Assembly: GCF_017315725.1 (NCBI RefSeq)
Contig: NZ_JAFLRG010000001.1
Coordinates: 2,666,001-2,730,000, forward strand
DNA: 64,000 bases
Source of the DNA: Trinickia acidisoli
Lineage (GTDB): Bacteria > Pseudomonadota > Gammaproteobacteria > Burkholderiales > Burkholderiaceae
Direction: 5' to 3'
Shown here: one piece after another, positions 23,301 to 30,115 of the stretch
Numbering within the stretch: position 1 is the first letter of the stretch
How the letters are laid out: each line of letters begins with the position of its first letter
Translations under genes and position numbers: made by a program
The notes under the pieces: generated by a model
What the model saw: only the letters and a program-made list of their open reading frames with translations
The model's database searches: none
What the model was told of the DNA's origin: nothing

Positions 23301-23875
23301 CGCTCGTCTTCGCGCGCGGCAACCGTAGCGCTCGACAGCCGCGACGGCGCCACCTCGCCGGGGCCGGCCTCGAAGATCGACTGCCCGCGCTGCCAGCGCG
23401 CAAGCCACTCGGGGCGATAGGTCAGGTAGTGATCGAAGACGGTCGCCACGCGCCGCGCAAGCTCGTAGCGCATCGGTGCGTCGGCCGCGTCCAGATAGCT
23501 GCGCAGGCGCGGCGAGTCGAGCCACGCGGCCGGCGCGGCGGCTTCGGCTTCGCGCGCGCCGCCTTGACCGTGCACGCCTTGCGCGAACAGGCGATAGCAG
23601 CGCCAGGCAAGGCGCTCCGTCCCGAGCGGCGAATGCGCGGGCACGTCGATGACGCCGCCGATCTGCGTCCAGAGCCACTGCGCGAGGTAGCTGAAATCGA
23701 CGTTCGCGCAGATGCCTCGGCGCGAAGCCAGCTCGAGTTCGAGCCGGCGGCGCACGGCGGCGCTCGGCACGACGATCGCCTCGCTCGTCCACGGATCGGC
23801 CGGCATCGCGTCGAGGTCATCGACGAGCGCTTGAACGAGCGTTTCGTAGCGGTTCGAATAAATGAGCTGAAGCAT
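20375..23875 (-). CDS. recC: Exodeoxyribonuclease V subunit gamma (RecC)
   Basis: The subunit that recognises Chi and splits the DNA strands in RecBCD. It has 1166 residues, near the ~1120 of E. coli RecC. It starts M-L-Q-L-I-Y-S-N-R-Y-E-T-L, the typical RecC opening, and contains S-F-L-A-Q-W-L-W-like (Y-L-A-Q-W-L-W) and N-P-C-R-Q-F-W-F-D motifs, and later V-T-F-S-S-L-T-S-L-R-G-L-P-Y and C-L-I-G-M-D-D. The ATG at 23875 was chosen; the frame continues upstream to 24304 but that sequence is not RecC-like. It is the first gene of recC-recB-recD-arfB and is divergent from the FUSC gene. Confidence 0.94.
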   Translation of the reverse strand: MLQLIYSNRYETLVQALVDDLDAMPADPWTSEAIVVPSAAVRRRLELELASRRGICANVDFSYLAQWLWTQIGGVIDVPAHSPLGTERLAWRCYRLFAQGVHGQGGAREAEAAAPAAWLDSPRLRSYLDAADAPMRYELARRVATVFDHYLTYRPEWLARWQRGQSIFEAGPGEVAPSRLSSATVAAREDERWQAALWRTVLAELAQGNGAGSAAEAAPPAHRFLELARTLDLDAVMRARWPASVSVFALPTIAPLHIALLRELSRWIDVRLYVMNPCRQFWFDIVTEKTALALEAADVLDYHEVGHPLLAEWGRQTQAQLHLLHELTESAASGEATRFAPNEATNWLARVQNAMLDLVPEVLGEAPGGGGDIGCDLDAAADDSERGIEVHVCHSLSRQLEVLHDRLLGWFDDARSGGGDALPGLRPSDVLVVCPDLATAAPLIDAVFGTTQSDERGRIPYRITGLPPSQANPIARVLLDWLALAERGVSAPELVEWLRVDAVAARYGIDAVALDTVQGWLAAAGARRGLANEVPAGDESRVAQAAAPARHTFADALTRLFLGYAMPDDGAPVDAWLPVAGARGADAELLGRLACFVDDLYGFVKRSRETLTGDEWGALLADLLVRSFDGSPPFADALANVRDAVEKALEAMRDGAYDTQAPAAVLRAALTVALDDAAHGGVPWGGVTFSSLTSLRGLPYRAICLIGMDDGVLPSLARADEFDLMAALPQLGDRQRRADERNLFLDLLLAARERFFVSYTGRSIRDNAPLPPAALVDELLDHLARAKAGEGAAPEVLQAARRSFIVEHPLQPFSSAYFDGARALFTYDAERARLASRLAADAEPLAVPFFAAPLPIEPVGPVSFVDFQRFWQHPARALLRERLGVVLEKAQGELLEVEPFELDYAGRDALADRLLPRLIERDDDAAHARAWRVAQTSPELPAGATGDVLKRSELGALTRLAGDVRKALAAGASRLPFALHVTARWPDTDGAALFGEHDAALRDALLDAAPVHLQGTLNRVTDAGQVLYRYASPNAREYLNAWLAHLAYCAAQPQGPCRTIWYGAADRFAFARVEAPLDHLAPLVALFVAGRRLPLRFFPRSAWAKANGADSDALGVWISDRVRGESDDAALAIAWRGVELTLDEPFGALSRIVFEPLIAHLSGGDA

Positions 23876-24106
23876 GAACCCTTTGCAGTTGGGCGCGACC
23901 CGAAGCGCGCGCAGGCGGGCAACGAAAAGCGTCAGCATAGCAAAGGCGCCGGGCGCTCCGCGCGCGGCTTGGCGGCGCGGCCACGCGCGCGGCCGCGTGG
24001 CGCAAGACGCGGCCCCGAGCGGCCATGTCCGGCGTACATGAAATACGTTAGACTTCCACGCCAATCCCCTCATGCCGTCCGCTTTCCGCTGCCCGCCTCG
24101 AGATCG

Positions 24107-26398
24107 ATGCGCTACTCGAAAGAAATCGAAAAATTTCTCTACAGCCAATATTTCTTCGGTGGACTGCGCATGGCCATCGGCGTTTCGCTGCCGGCCGTCT
24201 TGTGTCTCGTCGTATTCCACCAGGCTGACCTGGGCTTCACGATCGCGACGGGCGCGCTCGGCGCCTGCGTCGTCGACATGCCCGGACCGCTCAAGTACAA
24301 GCACAACGAAATGCTCGTGTGCAGCGTGCTCGGCTTCGCGTCGGCGCTCGCAACGGGGCTGGCGACGTTCAACGTCGTCGCGTTGTGGGCCACCGTCGTC
24401 GCGCTGACGTTCGCGCTATCGCTGGCGGTCGCCTATGGCAACCGCTGGCCGCAAATCAGCTTCGCGACGCTGTTCATGATGGTGATGACGCTCGAGGACC
24501 ACTTCACGCCGCTCGAGGCGCTGACCAACGCGGGGTGGATTGCGCTAGGCGGCCTGTGGTACACGTACTGGGCGACGCTGGTCTCGCAATGGCAGGCGCA
24601 CCGGATCGAAAAACAGGCGTTGGCCGAGAACGTCTTCGCGAGCGCCGACTACCTGCTCGCGCGCGCCGATTTCTACGAGATCGATGCAAACCTGGACGAC
24701 TGCTACCGCCATCTCGTTGAAAAACAGACGACGGCCGTCGAAATACAGGACGCCGCGCGCGCGATCGTCTTGCGCAACCTGCCCAAACTCAGGCGCGGCA
24801 AACTCGACCCGAACCGCGTGACGCTGTTCAACCTGTTCATCAACACGGTCGATCTACATGAACTGTTCGTCGGTGCGCACACCGACTACCCGCTCATGCG
24901 CAGCACGTTCGGCAATGCCGATCTGATGCTGTTCTTCCGCGACCTGATCCGCAAAGCGGCGGGCGATCTCGAGGAAATCGGCCTCGCCGTGCTGCAAAAT
25001 AGGCGGCCCGCCTCGCGCATCAACATGAAGGCCGAAATGCGCGCGATCGAATACGAGATCGAGCTCATGCGCAAGCAAGGGCTGTCCGAGCGCAATCCCG
25101 AGGCTTATGCGGCGGCATCGGCCACGTTCCGACGCCTCTGGAGCGCCGTGCGCCTCATCGACAAGATGAAAAAGAGCCTCGCGAGCGAAACGCCGAGCGT
25201 GCGCACCGAGATGCGCATCGACCATACGCTCATGCGATTCTTGTCGGGCCGGCGTGTGCCGCTGCGGCAAATCTTCTCGAATCTGACGATGGCGTCACCG
25301 AGCTTTCGCCATGCGCTGCGCGTGACGATCGCCGTGGCCATCGGCTTTTGGCTCGGGCGCCTGCTCCCGCTCACCAACGCGTATTGGATCGTGATGACGA
25401 CGCTCATCATCATGAAGCCCGGCTATTCGCTCACGAAGCAACGCAATACGCAGCGGATCGTCGGCACGGCGATCGGCTGCGCGGCGAGCCTCGCACTGAT
25501 CTGGTTCGTGAAGGCGCCGCCGGTGCTGCTCGTCTTCATGTTCGCATCGATGGTGATGAGCTACAGCCTGCTGCTGTTCAACTACGCGGCGAGCGTCGTG
25601 TTCACTTCGTCGTACGTGCTGCTGCTGTTCCACCTGCTGGCGCCGGGCAGCATGCGCATCATCGGCGAGCGGGCGATCGACACCGCCATCGGCTGCGCAC
25701 TCGCCGTTGCGGCGAGCCATCTGTTCCCGTACTGGGAGTATCGGCTGATGGGCAAGCTCGTGACGGACGTGCTCGCCGCGACGCGTCAATACCTCGAAAG
25801 CGCTTGGTGGTGGGGCAACGCGCCGCGTGCCGCCGCCCAAGGCGCAGGTGCCGCCTCGGCGGTGGGGGATGTGGGCGCGACGCCGTCGGCGCCCGAATCG
25901 GCCGGCCCGGACGAGCGCGACTTCCGCTATCGGCTCGCGCGCAAGAACGTTCACATCGCGTTCGCGAATCTGGCGCAGGCGTTCCGGCGCATGATGCTCG
26001 AGCCCAAGGCGCAGCAGCGGTTCGTGCCCGAGCTCAACGACTTGCTCGTGCAAAGCCACGTGCTGGCCGCCCATATCACGGCGGCCGCGCCGTTGCTGCG
26101 TAGCATGGCGCAGCGCGAACCCGACGGCTCGCAAGCGCTACAGCGCGCGCTCACGGCCGTACGCGAGAATCTGACGCGCGCGCAAGCCGGCGAGGCCCCG
26201 CCCGCGGATCAGCCCGAGACGACGAAGCAACTCACGCGCGAACTCGATGCAATGGTGGTGGACGTCGAACGCGCCGGCACGCAGCCGGTGGAGTTCGTCG
26301 GCGAAATCAAGCTGCTCGCGCTGCAATGCAAGCAAATGCTGGCCGCCTCGTTTCTGATACGCAAGGATGCGGGCGCGATTCACCTGCCGCAGGCATGA
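24107..26398 (+). CDS. FUSC-family inner-membrane protein (YccS/aromatic-acid exporter type)
   Basis: Membrane protein of 763 residues with the FUSC double-module layout. It has a block of about five hydrophobic helices (residues ~18-150), a cytoplasmic helical domain (~160-390), a second helix block (~400-550, with F-W-L-G-R-L-L-P-L-T-N-A-Y-W-I-V-M-T-T and the M-K-P-G-Y-S motif), then a polar C-terminus. Related proteins (AaeB, YccS, YhfK) are implicated in efflux of aromatic carboxylic acids or have unknown roles. The ATG at 24107 gives the conserved R-Y-S-K-E-I-E-K-F start; an ATG at 24038 is also possible. No AaeA-type adaptor lies beside it. Confidence 0.85.
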   Translation: MRYSKEIEKFLYSQYFFGGLRMAIGVSLPAVLCLVVFHQADLGFTIATGALGACVVDMPGPLKYKHNEMLVCSVLGFASALATGLATFNVVALWATVVALTFALSLAVAYGNRWPQISFATLFMMVMTLEDHFTPLEALTNAGWIALGGLWYTYWATLVSQWQAHRIEKQALAENVFASADYLLARADFYEIDANLDDCYRHLVEKQTTAVEIQDAARAIVLRNLPKLRRGKLDPNRVTLFNLFINTVDLHELFVGAHTDYPLMRSTFGNADLMLFFRDLIRKAAGDLEEIGLAVLQNRRPASRINMKAEMRAIEYEIELMRKQGLSERNPEAYAAASATFRRLWSAVRLIDKMKKSLASETPSVRTEMRIDHTLMRFLSGRRVPLRQIFSNLTMASPSFRHALRVTIAVAIGFWLGRLLPLTNAYWIVMTTLIIMKPGYSLTKQRNTQRIVGTAIGCAASLALIWFVKAPPVLLVFMFASMVMSYSLLLFNYAASVVFTSSYVLLLFHLLAPGSMRIIGERAIDTAIGCALAVAASHLFPYWEYRLMGKLVTDVLAATRQYLESAWWWGNAPRAAAQGAGAASAVGDVGATPSAPESAGPDERDFRYRLARKNVHIAFANLAQAFRRMMLEPKAQQRFVPELNDLLVQSHVLAAHITAAAPLLRSMAQREPDGSQALQRALTAVRENLTRAQAGEAPPADQPETTKQLTRELDAMVVDVERAGTQPVEFVGEIKLLALQCKQMLAASFLIRKDAGAIHLPQA

Positions 26399-26438
26399 CG
26401 CGGGCGAACGAAGCGCGCTCGCCGCGCGCCGGCCTGAC

Positions 26439-26654
26439 TTACTGCGACGCGCCGGAAGGACTCACGGCAGCCGCGCCGCTGGCCGTCAGGGCCGCGGCCG
26501 ACGACGCAGCAGCCGCGTTTTGCTCGTCGTAGGCGCGCTTGCCCTTGATCGCATTGAAAACGAACGTGGCGATCACGATCAGAACGATGACGACGATAAG
26601 CACGGCAACGCGTGTCGTGGGATTCGATTTGTTCGATTGTTGCGGATCGTTCAT
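26439..26654 (-). CDS. Small single-pass membrane protein, function unknown
   Basis: A 71-residue protein with a polar N-terminus (M-N-D-P-Q-Q-S-N-K-S-N), one strongly hydrophobic helix (about residues 16-36, Val/Ile-rich), a basic K-G-K-R stop-transfer, and an Ala/Ser-rich low-complexity tail. It does not match a family I recognise. The upstream frame (to 26744) is Cys/Arg-rich and unlikely to be translated. It lies on the minus strand between the Lrp-type regulator and the convergent FUSC gene and may be cotranscribed with the regulator. Confidence 0.6.
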   Translation of the reverse strand: MNDPQQSNKSNPTTRVAVLIVVIVLIVIATFVFNAIKGKRAYDEQNAAAASSAAALTASGAAAVSPSGASQ

Positions 26655-26747
26655 GGATGAAGGCTCGCAGCACGCGAAAGCGCGGCAGAGCAAAAAAAGA
26701 CGGGATGAAAGCCGGCATTCTACGCGCATCGGCGCGCACGTCACCTG

Positions 26748-27206
26748 TCACCTGACCGGCAGCGCCGTCGAGTACTTGAGCTGCTCCATCGCAAAGCTCG
26801 AACTGACGTCGAACAACGGCACCGCCCGGATCAATTGCTTGTAGACGCGATCGTAATCGTCGATGTCGGACACGACCACGCGCAGCAGATAGTCCGTCTC
26901 GCCGCTCATCCGGTACGCTTCGACGATCTCCGGAATGTCGCGCGCGGCCTGCACGAACTGGCGCGCCCATTCCTCCGTATGCTGGTTCGTGCGCACGGCG
27001 ACGAACACCGTGGTGCCGACACCGAGCTTACGCGCGTCGCACAACGCCACTTGCGCACGAATGACCCCTTCTTCCTTGAGCCGCTGCACACGCTTCCAGC
27101 AGGGCGTTTGCGAGAGATTCACGCGGCTGGCGAGTTCGGCGATCGGCAGCGTTGCATCGGCCTGCAACAGCTCGACGAGCTTTCGATCGATAGCATCCAT
27201 TCCCAT
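26748..27206 (-). CDS. Lrp/AsnC-family transcriptional regulator
   Basis: DNA-binding regulator of 152 residues. An N-terminal winged helix-turn-helix (about 4-55, with P-I-A-E-L-A-S-R-V-N-L-S-Q-T-P-C-W-K-R) is followed by the RAM/ligand-binding domain (Y-R-M-S-G-E-T-D-Y-L-L-R-V-V-V, and S-S-F-A-M-E-Q-L-K). Starts at 27209 (GTG), 27206 (ATG) and 27200 (ATG) are possible; 27206 has the best spacing to the GAGAGGA ribosome-binding site. The gene is divergent from a cysteine-dioxygenase-like gene, so a role in sulfur amino acid sensing is a reasonable inference. An Lrp-type palindrome lies just upstream. Confidence 0.9.
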   Translation of the reverse strand: MGMDAIDRKLVELLQADATLPIAELASRVNLSQTPCWKRVQRLKEEGVIRAQVALCDARKLGVGTTVFVAVRTNQHTEEWARQFVQAARDIPEIVEAYRMSGETDYLLRVVVSDIDDYDRVYKQLIRAVPLFDVSSSFAMEQLKYSTALPVR

Positions 27207-27219
27207 CACATTCCTCTCA

Positions 27220-27234
27220 TAGAAATTTTTTCTA
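27220..27234. promoter_or_regulatory. Lrp-type operator in the divergent promoter region
   Basis: TAGAAATTTTTTCTA has perfect 6-bp inverted arms around TTT and fits 14 of 15 positions of the classical Lrp consensus (YAGHAWATTWTDCTR). It sits 13 bp upstream of the regulator's start, in the gap shared with the cupin gene. Confidence 0.6.
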
Positions 27235-27349
27235 TTTTTTAGTCAGATCGAGGAATTATAGGGAAACTCTTTTTACCGACAAAACGATATAAATAGCCAT
27301 CGATAGAACTCGACGGCCAGCCCCGCTCAGGCCGTCCCCGCCAACGGCC

Positions 27350-28024
27350 ATGACCCACAACTTCGAATCCGTTTCGCTCGACCCGGCGCATGCCGCGGCA
27401 CCGCTGCACACGCACGAGCACGCCGCAACGCGCACCATTGCCACACTCGACGCCGCGGCGTCGGCAGTCGATCGGTTACGCGACGCGTTCGACGAAGCGT
27501 TCGCGGCCGTGCCGCGGGGGCTCGACCCTGCGCGATCGCCCTGCCCCGAATTTGCTCGCCTCATGCGCGCCGCGCTTGCCCAAGCGGCGGCCGAAGACGA
27601 CCTGCTCACGCCCGCGCAACGCGAAGGCGCAGCCAGCAGCTATCGACGCCATCTCTTGATCGCCGACCCTCGCGATCGCTATACGGTAGCCGCGCTCGTT
27701 TGGCAGCCCGGCCAAGCGAGCCCGGTACACGGCCATCACACCTGGTGCGGCTATGCCGTGCTCGACGGCGTGCTTCACGAGACGCTCTACGGTTGGAGCG
27801 AGGCGGCCGACCGCGCGGCCCCCATGCGCACGCAAGCGCGCGAGGCCGGCGCCGTTTCGTACGTGCGTGCAGGCCTGAGCGCCATCCATCGGCTCGCCAA
27901 CGGCGGCACTCGGCCCGCTGTGTCCTTGCATGTCTACGGCGTGCCGAGTGAGCGCATCACCACGCACGTCAATCGCCTCGTGCCGACCGATCTGGAATCC
28001 GCGGCAAGCGCGGGGCGCCACTGA
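27350..28024 (+). CDS. Cysteine dioxygenase-like cupin (thiol dioxygenase family)
   Basis: A 224-residue cupin of the cysteine dioxygenase/3-mercaptopropionate dioxygenase superfamily, which oxidises a thiol to a sulfinate using Fe(II). The probable iron ligands are H127 and H129 in S-P-V-H-G-H-H and H194 in S-L-H-V-Y-G. A cysteine (C133) lies close to where mammalian enzymes have the Cys of the Cys-Tyr crosslink, but the spacing is one residue shorter. Residues 1-60 are an extension of unclear role. Divergent pairing with an Lrp regulator suggests induction by an amino acid such as cysteine. The true substrate is unproven. Confidence 0.75.
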   Translation: MTHNFESVSLDPAHAAAPLHTHEHAATRTIATLDAAASAVDRLRDAFDEAFAAVPRGLDPARSPCPEFARLMRAALAQAAAEDDLLTPAQREGAASSYRRHLLIADPRDRYTVAALVWQPGQASPVHGHHTWCGYAVLDGVLHETLYGWSEAADRAAPMRTQAREAGAVSYVRAGLSAIHRLANGGTRPAVSLHVYGVPSERITTHVNRLVPTDLESAASAGRH

Positions 28025-28070
28025 CTCGATTGCGCGCACGTCGCACGCCCGGCCGCGCACGTAAGCCCGG

Positions 28071-28715
28071 TCAGTACGCGACGGTAGCGATGCGGTGCAC
28101 GAAGCGGCCTGCCTCGATCTCGTCGACGAACGCGATCGCGTAGTCTTCGGCGGAAATCTTGCTGTTGCCGTCGGAGTCGACGATCAGCGCGTCGGCGCCG
28201 GTGCGGAACGTGCCTGTCTTCGCGCCCGGGGCAATCATCGCGGCCGGTGCAAAGAACGTCCAGTCGAGGTCGTCCGCCGTCCGATAGAGCGCAAGCGCCT
28301 CGCGATGCGCGAGCGCAACCGCCCTGTAGGCGTCGGGAAACCCTTCGGTATCGACGAGTTGCTTGCCCGGCGCCACCTCCAACGAGCCCGCGCCGCCGAC
28401 AACGACGAGCCGCTTGATGCCGGCGGCACGTGCGAGCGCCACGAGCGAGCGCGTCGCCTCGACGACCTTCGACGCATTGTCGTGCGACGGACCATAGGCG
28501 CTCGCGATGACGTCGAAGCCCGCCACTCGCGCCGCACTCGCGGCCGCGTCGAACAGATCGCCGGGGACGACGGTCAACTGCGGCGCCCCTTCGACCGGCC
28601 GCGGACGGCGAACGATCGCCGTAACTTCATGCCCGCGCGCGAGCGCCTCTGCGGCGATACGCGACCCGATCGTGCCCGTCGCGCCGAACAGCGCAATCTT
28701 CAAACGTCGTTGCAT
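28071..28715 (-). CDS. NAD(P)-binding oxidoreductase, atypical SDR (YwnB-like)
   Basis: A 214-residue single-Rossmann protein. The dinucleotide motif G-A-T-G-T-I-G is at residues 10-16, then A-I-V-R-R (NADP-type basic residues), V-V-V-G-G-A-G-S-L and D-L-D-W-T-F-F-A-P-A. It lacks the Y-x3-K motif of classical SDRs, as do NmrA/BLVRB-like proteins. In Bacillus a homologue (YwnB) lies beside the Rrf2 regulator YwnA; the same pairing occurs here. The gene starts 22 bp downstream of a palindrome that is also found before the regulator gene. The substrate is unknown; a stress-related reductase is a fair guess. Confidence 0.83.
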   Translation of the reverse strand: MQRRLKIALFGATGTIGSRIAAEALARGHEVTAIVRRPRPVEGAPQLTVVPGDLFDAAASAARVAGFDVIASAYGPSHDNASKVVEATRSLVALARAAGIKRLVVVGGAGSLEVAPGKQLVDTEGFPDAYRAVALAHREALALYRTADDLDWTFFAPAAMIAPGAKTGTFRTGADALIVDSDGNSKISAEDYAIAFVDEIEAGRFVHRIATVAY

Positions 28716-28737
28716 CGAAAACTCCTATCGTGTTTTA

Positions 28738-28756
28738 TGTAACTCTTTCAGTTACA
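28738..28756. promoter_or_regulatory. Candidate Rrf2 operator upstream of the reductase gene
   Basis: Perfect inverted repeat TGTAAC-N7-GTTACA, 22 bp upstream of the reductase start codon. A near-identical site precedes the rrf2-type gene at 29340-29358. Confidence 0.65.
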
Positions 28757-28869
28757 CTTTGTGATCAAAAAAGAGAGGCCGTGCCTCTCGCTTACGTCAA
28801 CCCACTTCAGTAACGCTCGTCAGCCAACCCGACGATTCGTTGCACCGTGCGCTAACCGAACCATCGCAA

Positions 28870-29319
28870 CTACCCTGCTTCTCCCGCACTCATTGCACCT
28901 TCAGCCTCGATCAAGCCGGCTGTCACGTCGGCGAGCGTACGCGAACCGAGCGAAGCCTCCATGGCCCGCTGCGCGTCGTCGACGATACCGACGAGCACCT
29001 GCTGAATATGGCGCCCCACGAGGCACGCCGGGTTCGGCGCCTCGCGGTGCAGCCCGAACAAGCGCGCTTCGTCGACGGCGCGATAGACATCGACGAGCCT
29101 GATCGCGCCGGGTGCGCGCGCCAGCAACGCTCCCCCGCCTGCGCCCAGTTGCGACGTCGTCAGCCCGGCCTGCGCAAGCATCGACAGCAACCGGCGGATC
29201 AGCGCCGGATTCGTGTTGACGCTGCCCGCGACGATCTCGGACGATAGCGGCTCACCCTGCTGCAACGACAGCAGCGCCAGGATGTGAACCGCATAGGCGA
29301 ATCGGCTGCTCGTGTTCAT
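28870..29319 (-). CDS. Rrf2-family transcriptional regulator (YwnA-like, non-cluster type)
   Basis: A 149-residue winged-helix protein. It opens M-N-T-S-S-R-F-A-Y-A-V-H-I-L-A-L-L, the recognition helix lies around V-N-T-N-P-A-L-I-R-R-L-L, and the wing is G-A-G-G-G-A-L-L-A-R. Only one cysteine (N-P-A-C-L-V) is present, so it cannot bind an Fe-S cluster like IscR or NsrR; single-Cys redox sensing is possible. The ATG at 29319 was chosen over the longer frame to 29409. The gene is upstream of, and codirectional with, the reductase. Both carry the same 19-bp palindrome, implying autoregulation and control of the reductase. Confidence 0.88.
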   Translation of the reverse strand: MNTSSRFAYAVHILALLSLQQGEPLSSEIVAGSVNTNPALIRRLLSMLAQAGLTTSQLGAGGGALLARAPGAIRLVDVYRAVDEARLFGLHREAPNPACLVGRHIQQVLVGIVDDAQRAMEASLGSRTLADVTAGLIEAEGAMSAGEAG

Positions 29320-29339
29320 CGCTGAAGGTCGACCAAAAC

Positions 29340-29358
29340 TGTAACTATCATAATTACA
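29340..29358. promoter_or_regulatory. Candidate Rrf2 operator upstream of the rrf2-type gene
   Basis: TGTAAC-N7-ATTACA, differing from the site at 28738-28756 by one base in the arms. It lies 20 bp upstream of the regulator start, at nearly the same distance as the other copy. Confidence 0.65.
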
Positions 29359-29521
29359 TTTCACCTCGTCCGCAACCCCAACCCATGAACGGCGAGCGCG
29401 TTGCGACACCGGCGGCGCTCGCTCATGCCGTTCGAATAAAGATCATGCGCGAGGAGTACACTGCCCGCTTCGTCCTAGGATCTATCGACGTTTATTCCCC
29501 TCACCCGAGAAGGAGAAGGTC

Positions 29522-30103
29522 ATGGCCGCAAAGAAGATTCTGTTTCTGACGGGCGATTTCGCAGAAGATTACGAGACGATGGTGCCGTTCCAGGCATTGC
29601 AGGCGATCGGACACACGGTCGACGCCGTGTGCCCCGGCAAGCGAGCCGGCCAGAAAGTGAAGACGGCGATTCACGATTTCGAGGGCGATCAGACCTATAC
29701 GGAAAAGCCGGGCCACCAATTCGCCCTGAATGCGACGTTCGACGAGGTCGACGCCGGTAGCTACGACGCGCTGGCGATCGCCGGCGGCCGCGCCCCCGAG
29801 TATCTACGCCTCGATCCGAAAGTGATCGAACTCGTGCGCCATTTCGCGCAGAACAACAAGCCGATCGCGGCCATCTGCCATGCGGCGCAACTGCTCGCCG
29901 CCGCCGACGTGATCCGCGGCAAGCGCATTTCGTCCTATCCGGCCTGTGCGCCCGAGGTTCGGCTCGCGGGCGGCGAGTATGCCGATATCCCTGTCGACGC
30001 GGCGGTGACCGATGCGCCGTTCGTCACGGCGCCCGCTTGGCCCGCCCATCCCGAGTGGCTGCGCCAATTTCTCGTCTTGCTCGGCACGCGCATCGAGCTT
30101 TGA
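29522..30103 (+). CDS. DJ-1/PfpI-family protein
   Basis: A 193-residue protein of the DJ-1/PfpI superfamily, whose members act as glyoxalase III/deglycase, chaperones or proteases. The nucleophile-elbow cysteine is C119 with adjacent H120 in A-A-I-C-H-A-A, and the conserved acidic partner is probably E15 in F-A-E-D-Y-E. The G-G-R-A-P-E motif (88-93) is typical of the PfpI/YhbO subgroup. A strong AGAAGGAGAAGG ribosome-binding site precedes the ATG at 29522. No signal peptide is seen. It is convergent with the hybrid kinase gene, only 12 bp apart. Confidence 0.9.
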   Translation: MAAKKILFLTGDFAEDYETMVPFQALQAIGHTVDAVCPGKRAGQKVKTAIHDFEGDQTYTEKPGHQFALNATFDEVDAGSYDALAIAGGRAPEYLRLDPKVIELVRHFAQNNKPIAAICHAAQLLAAADVIRGKRISSYPACAPEVRLAGGEYADIPVDAAVTDAPFVTAPAWPAHPEWLRQFLVLLGTRIEL

Positions 30104-30115
30104 GCGTGCCGCAGC

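Noticed and set aside
22820..24106. Long N-terminal extension of the FUSC gene into recC
   Set aside because: The extension is antisense to recC and Arg-rich; the conserved FUSC start is at 24107.
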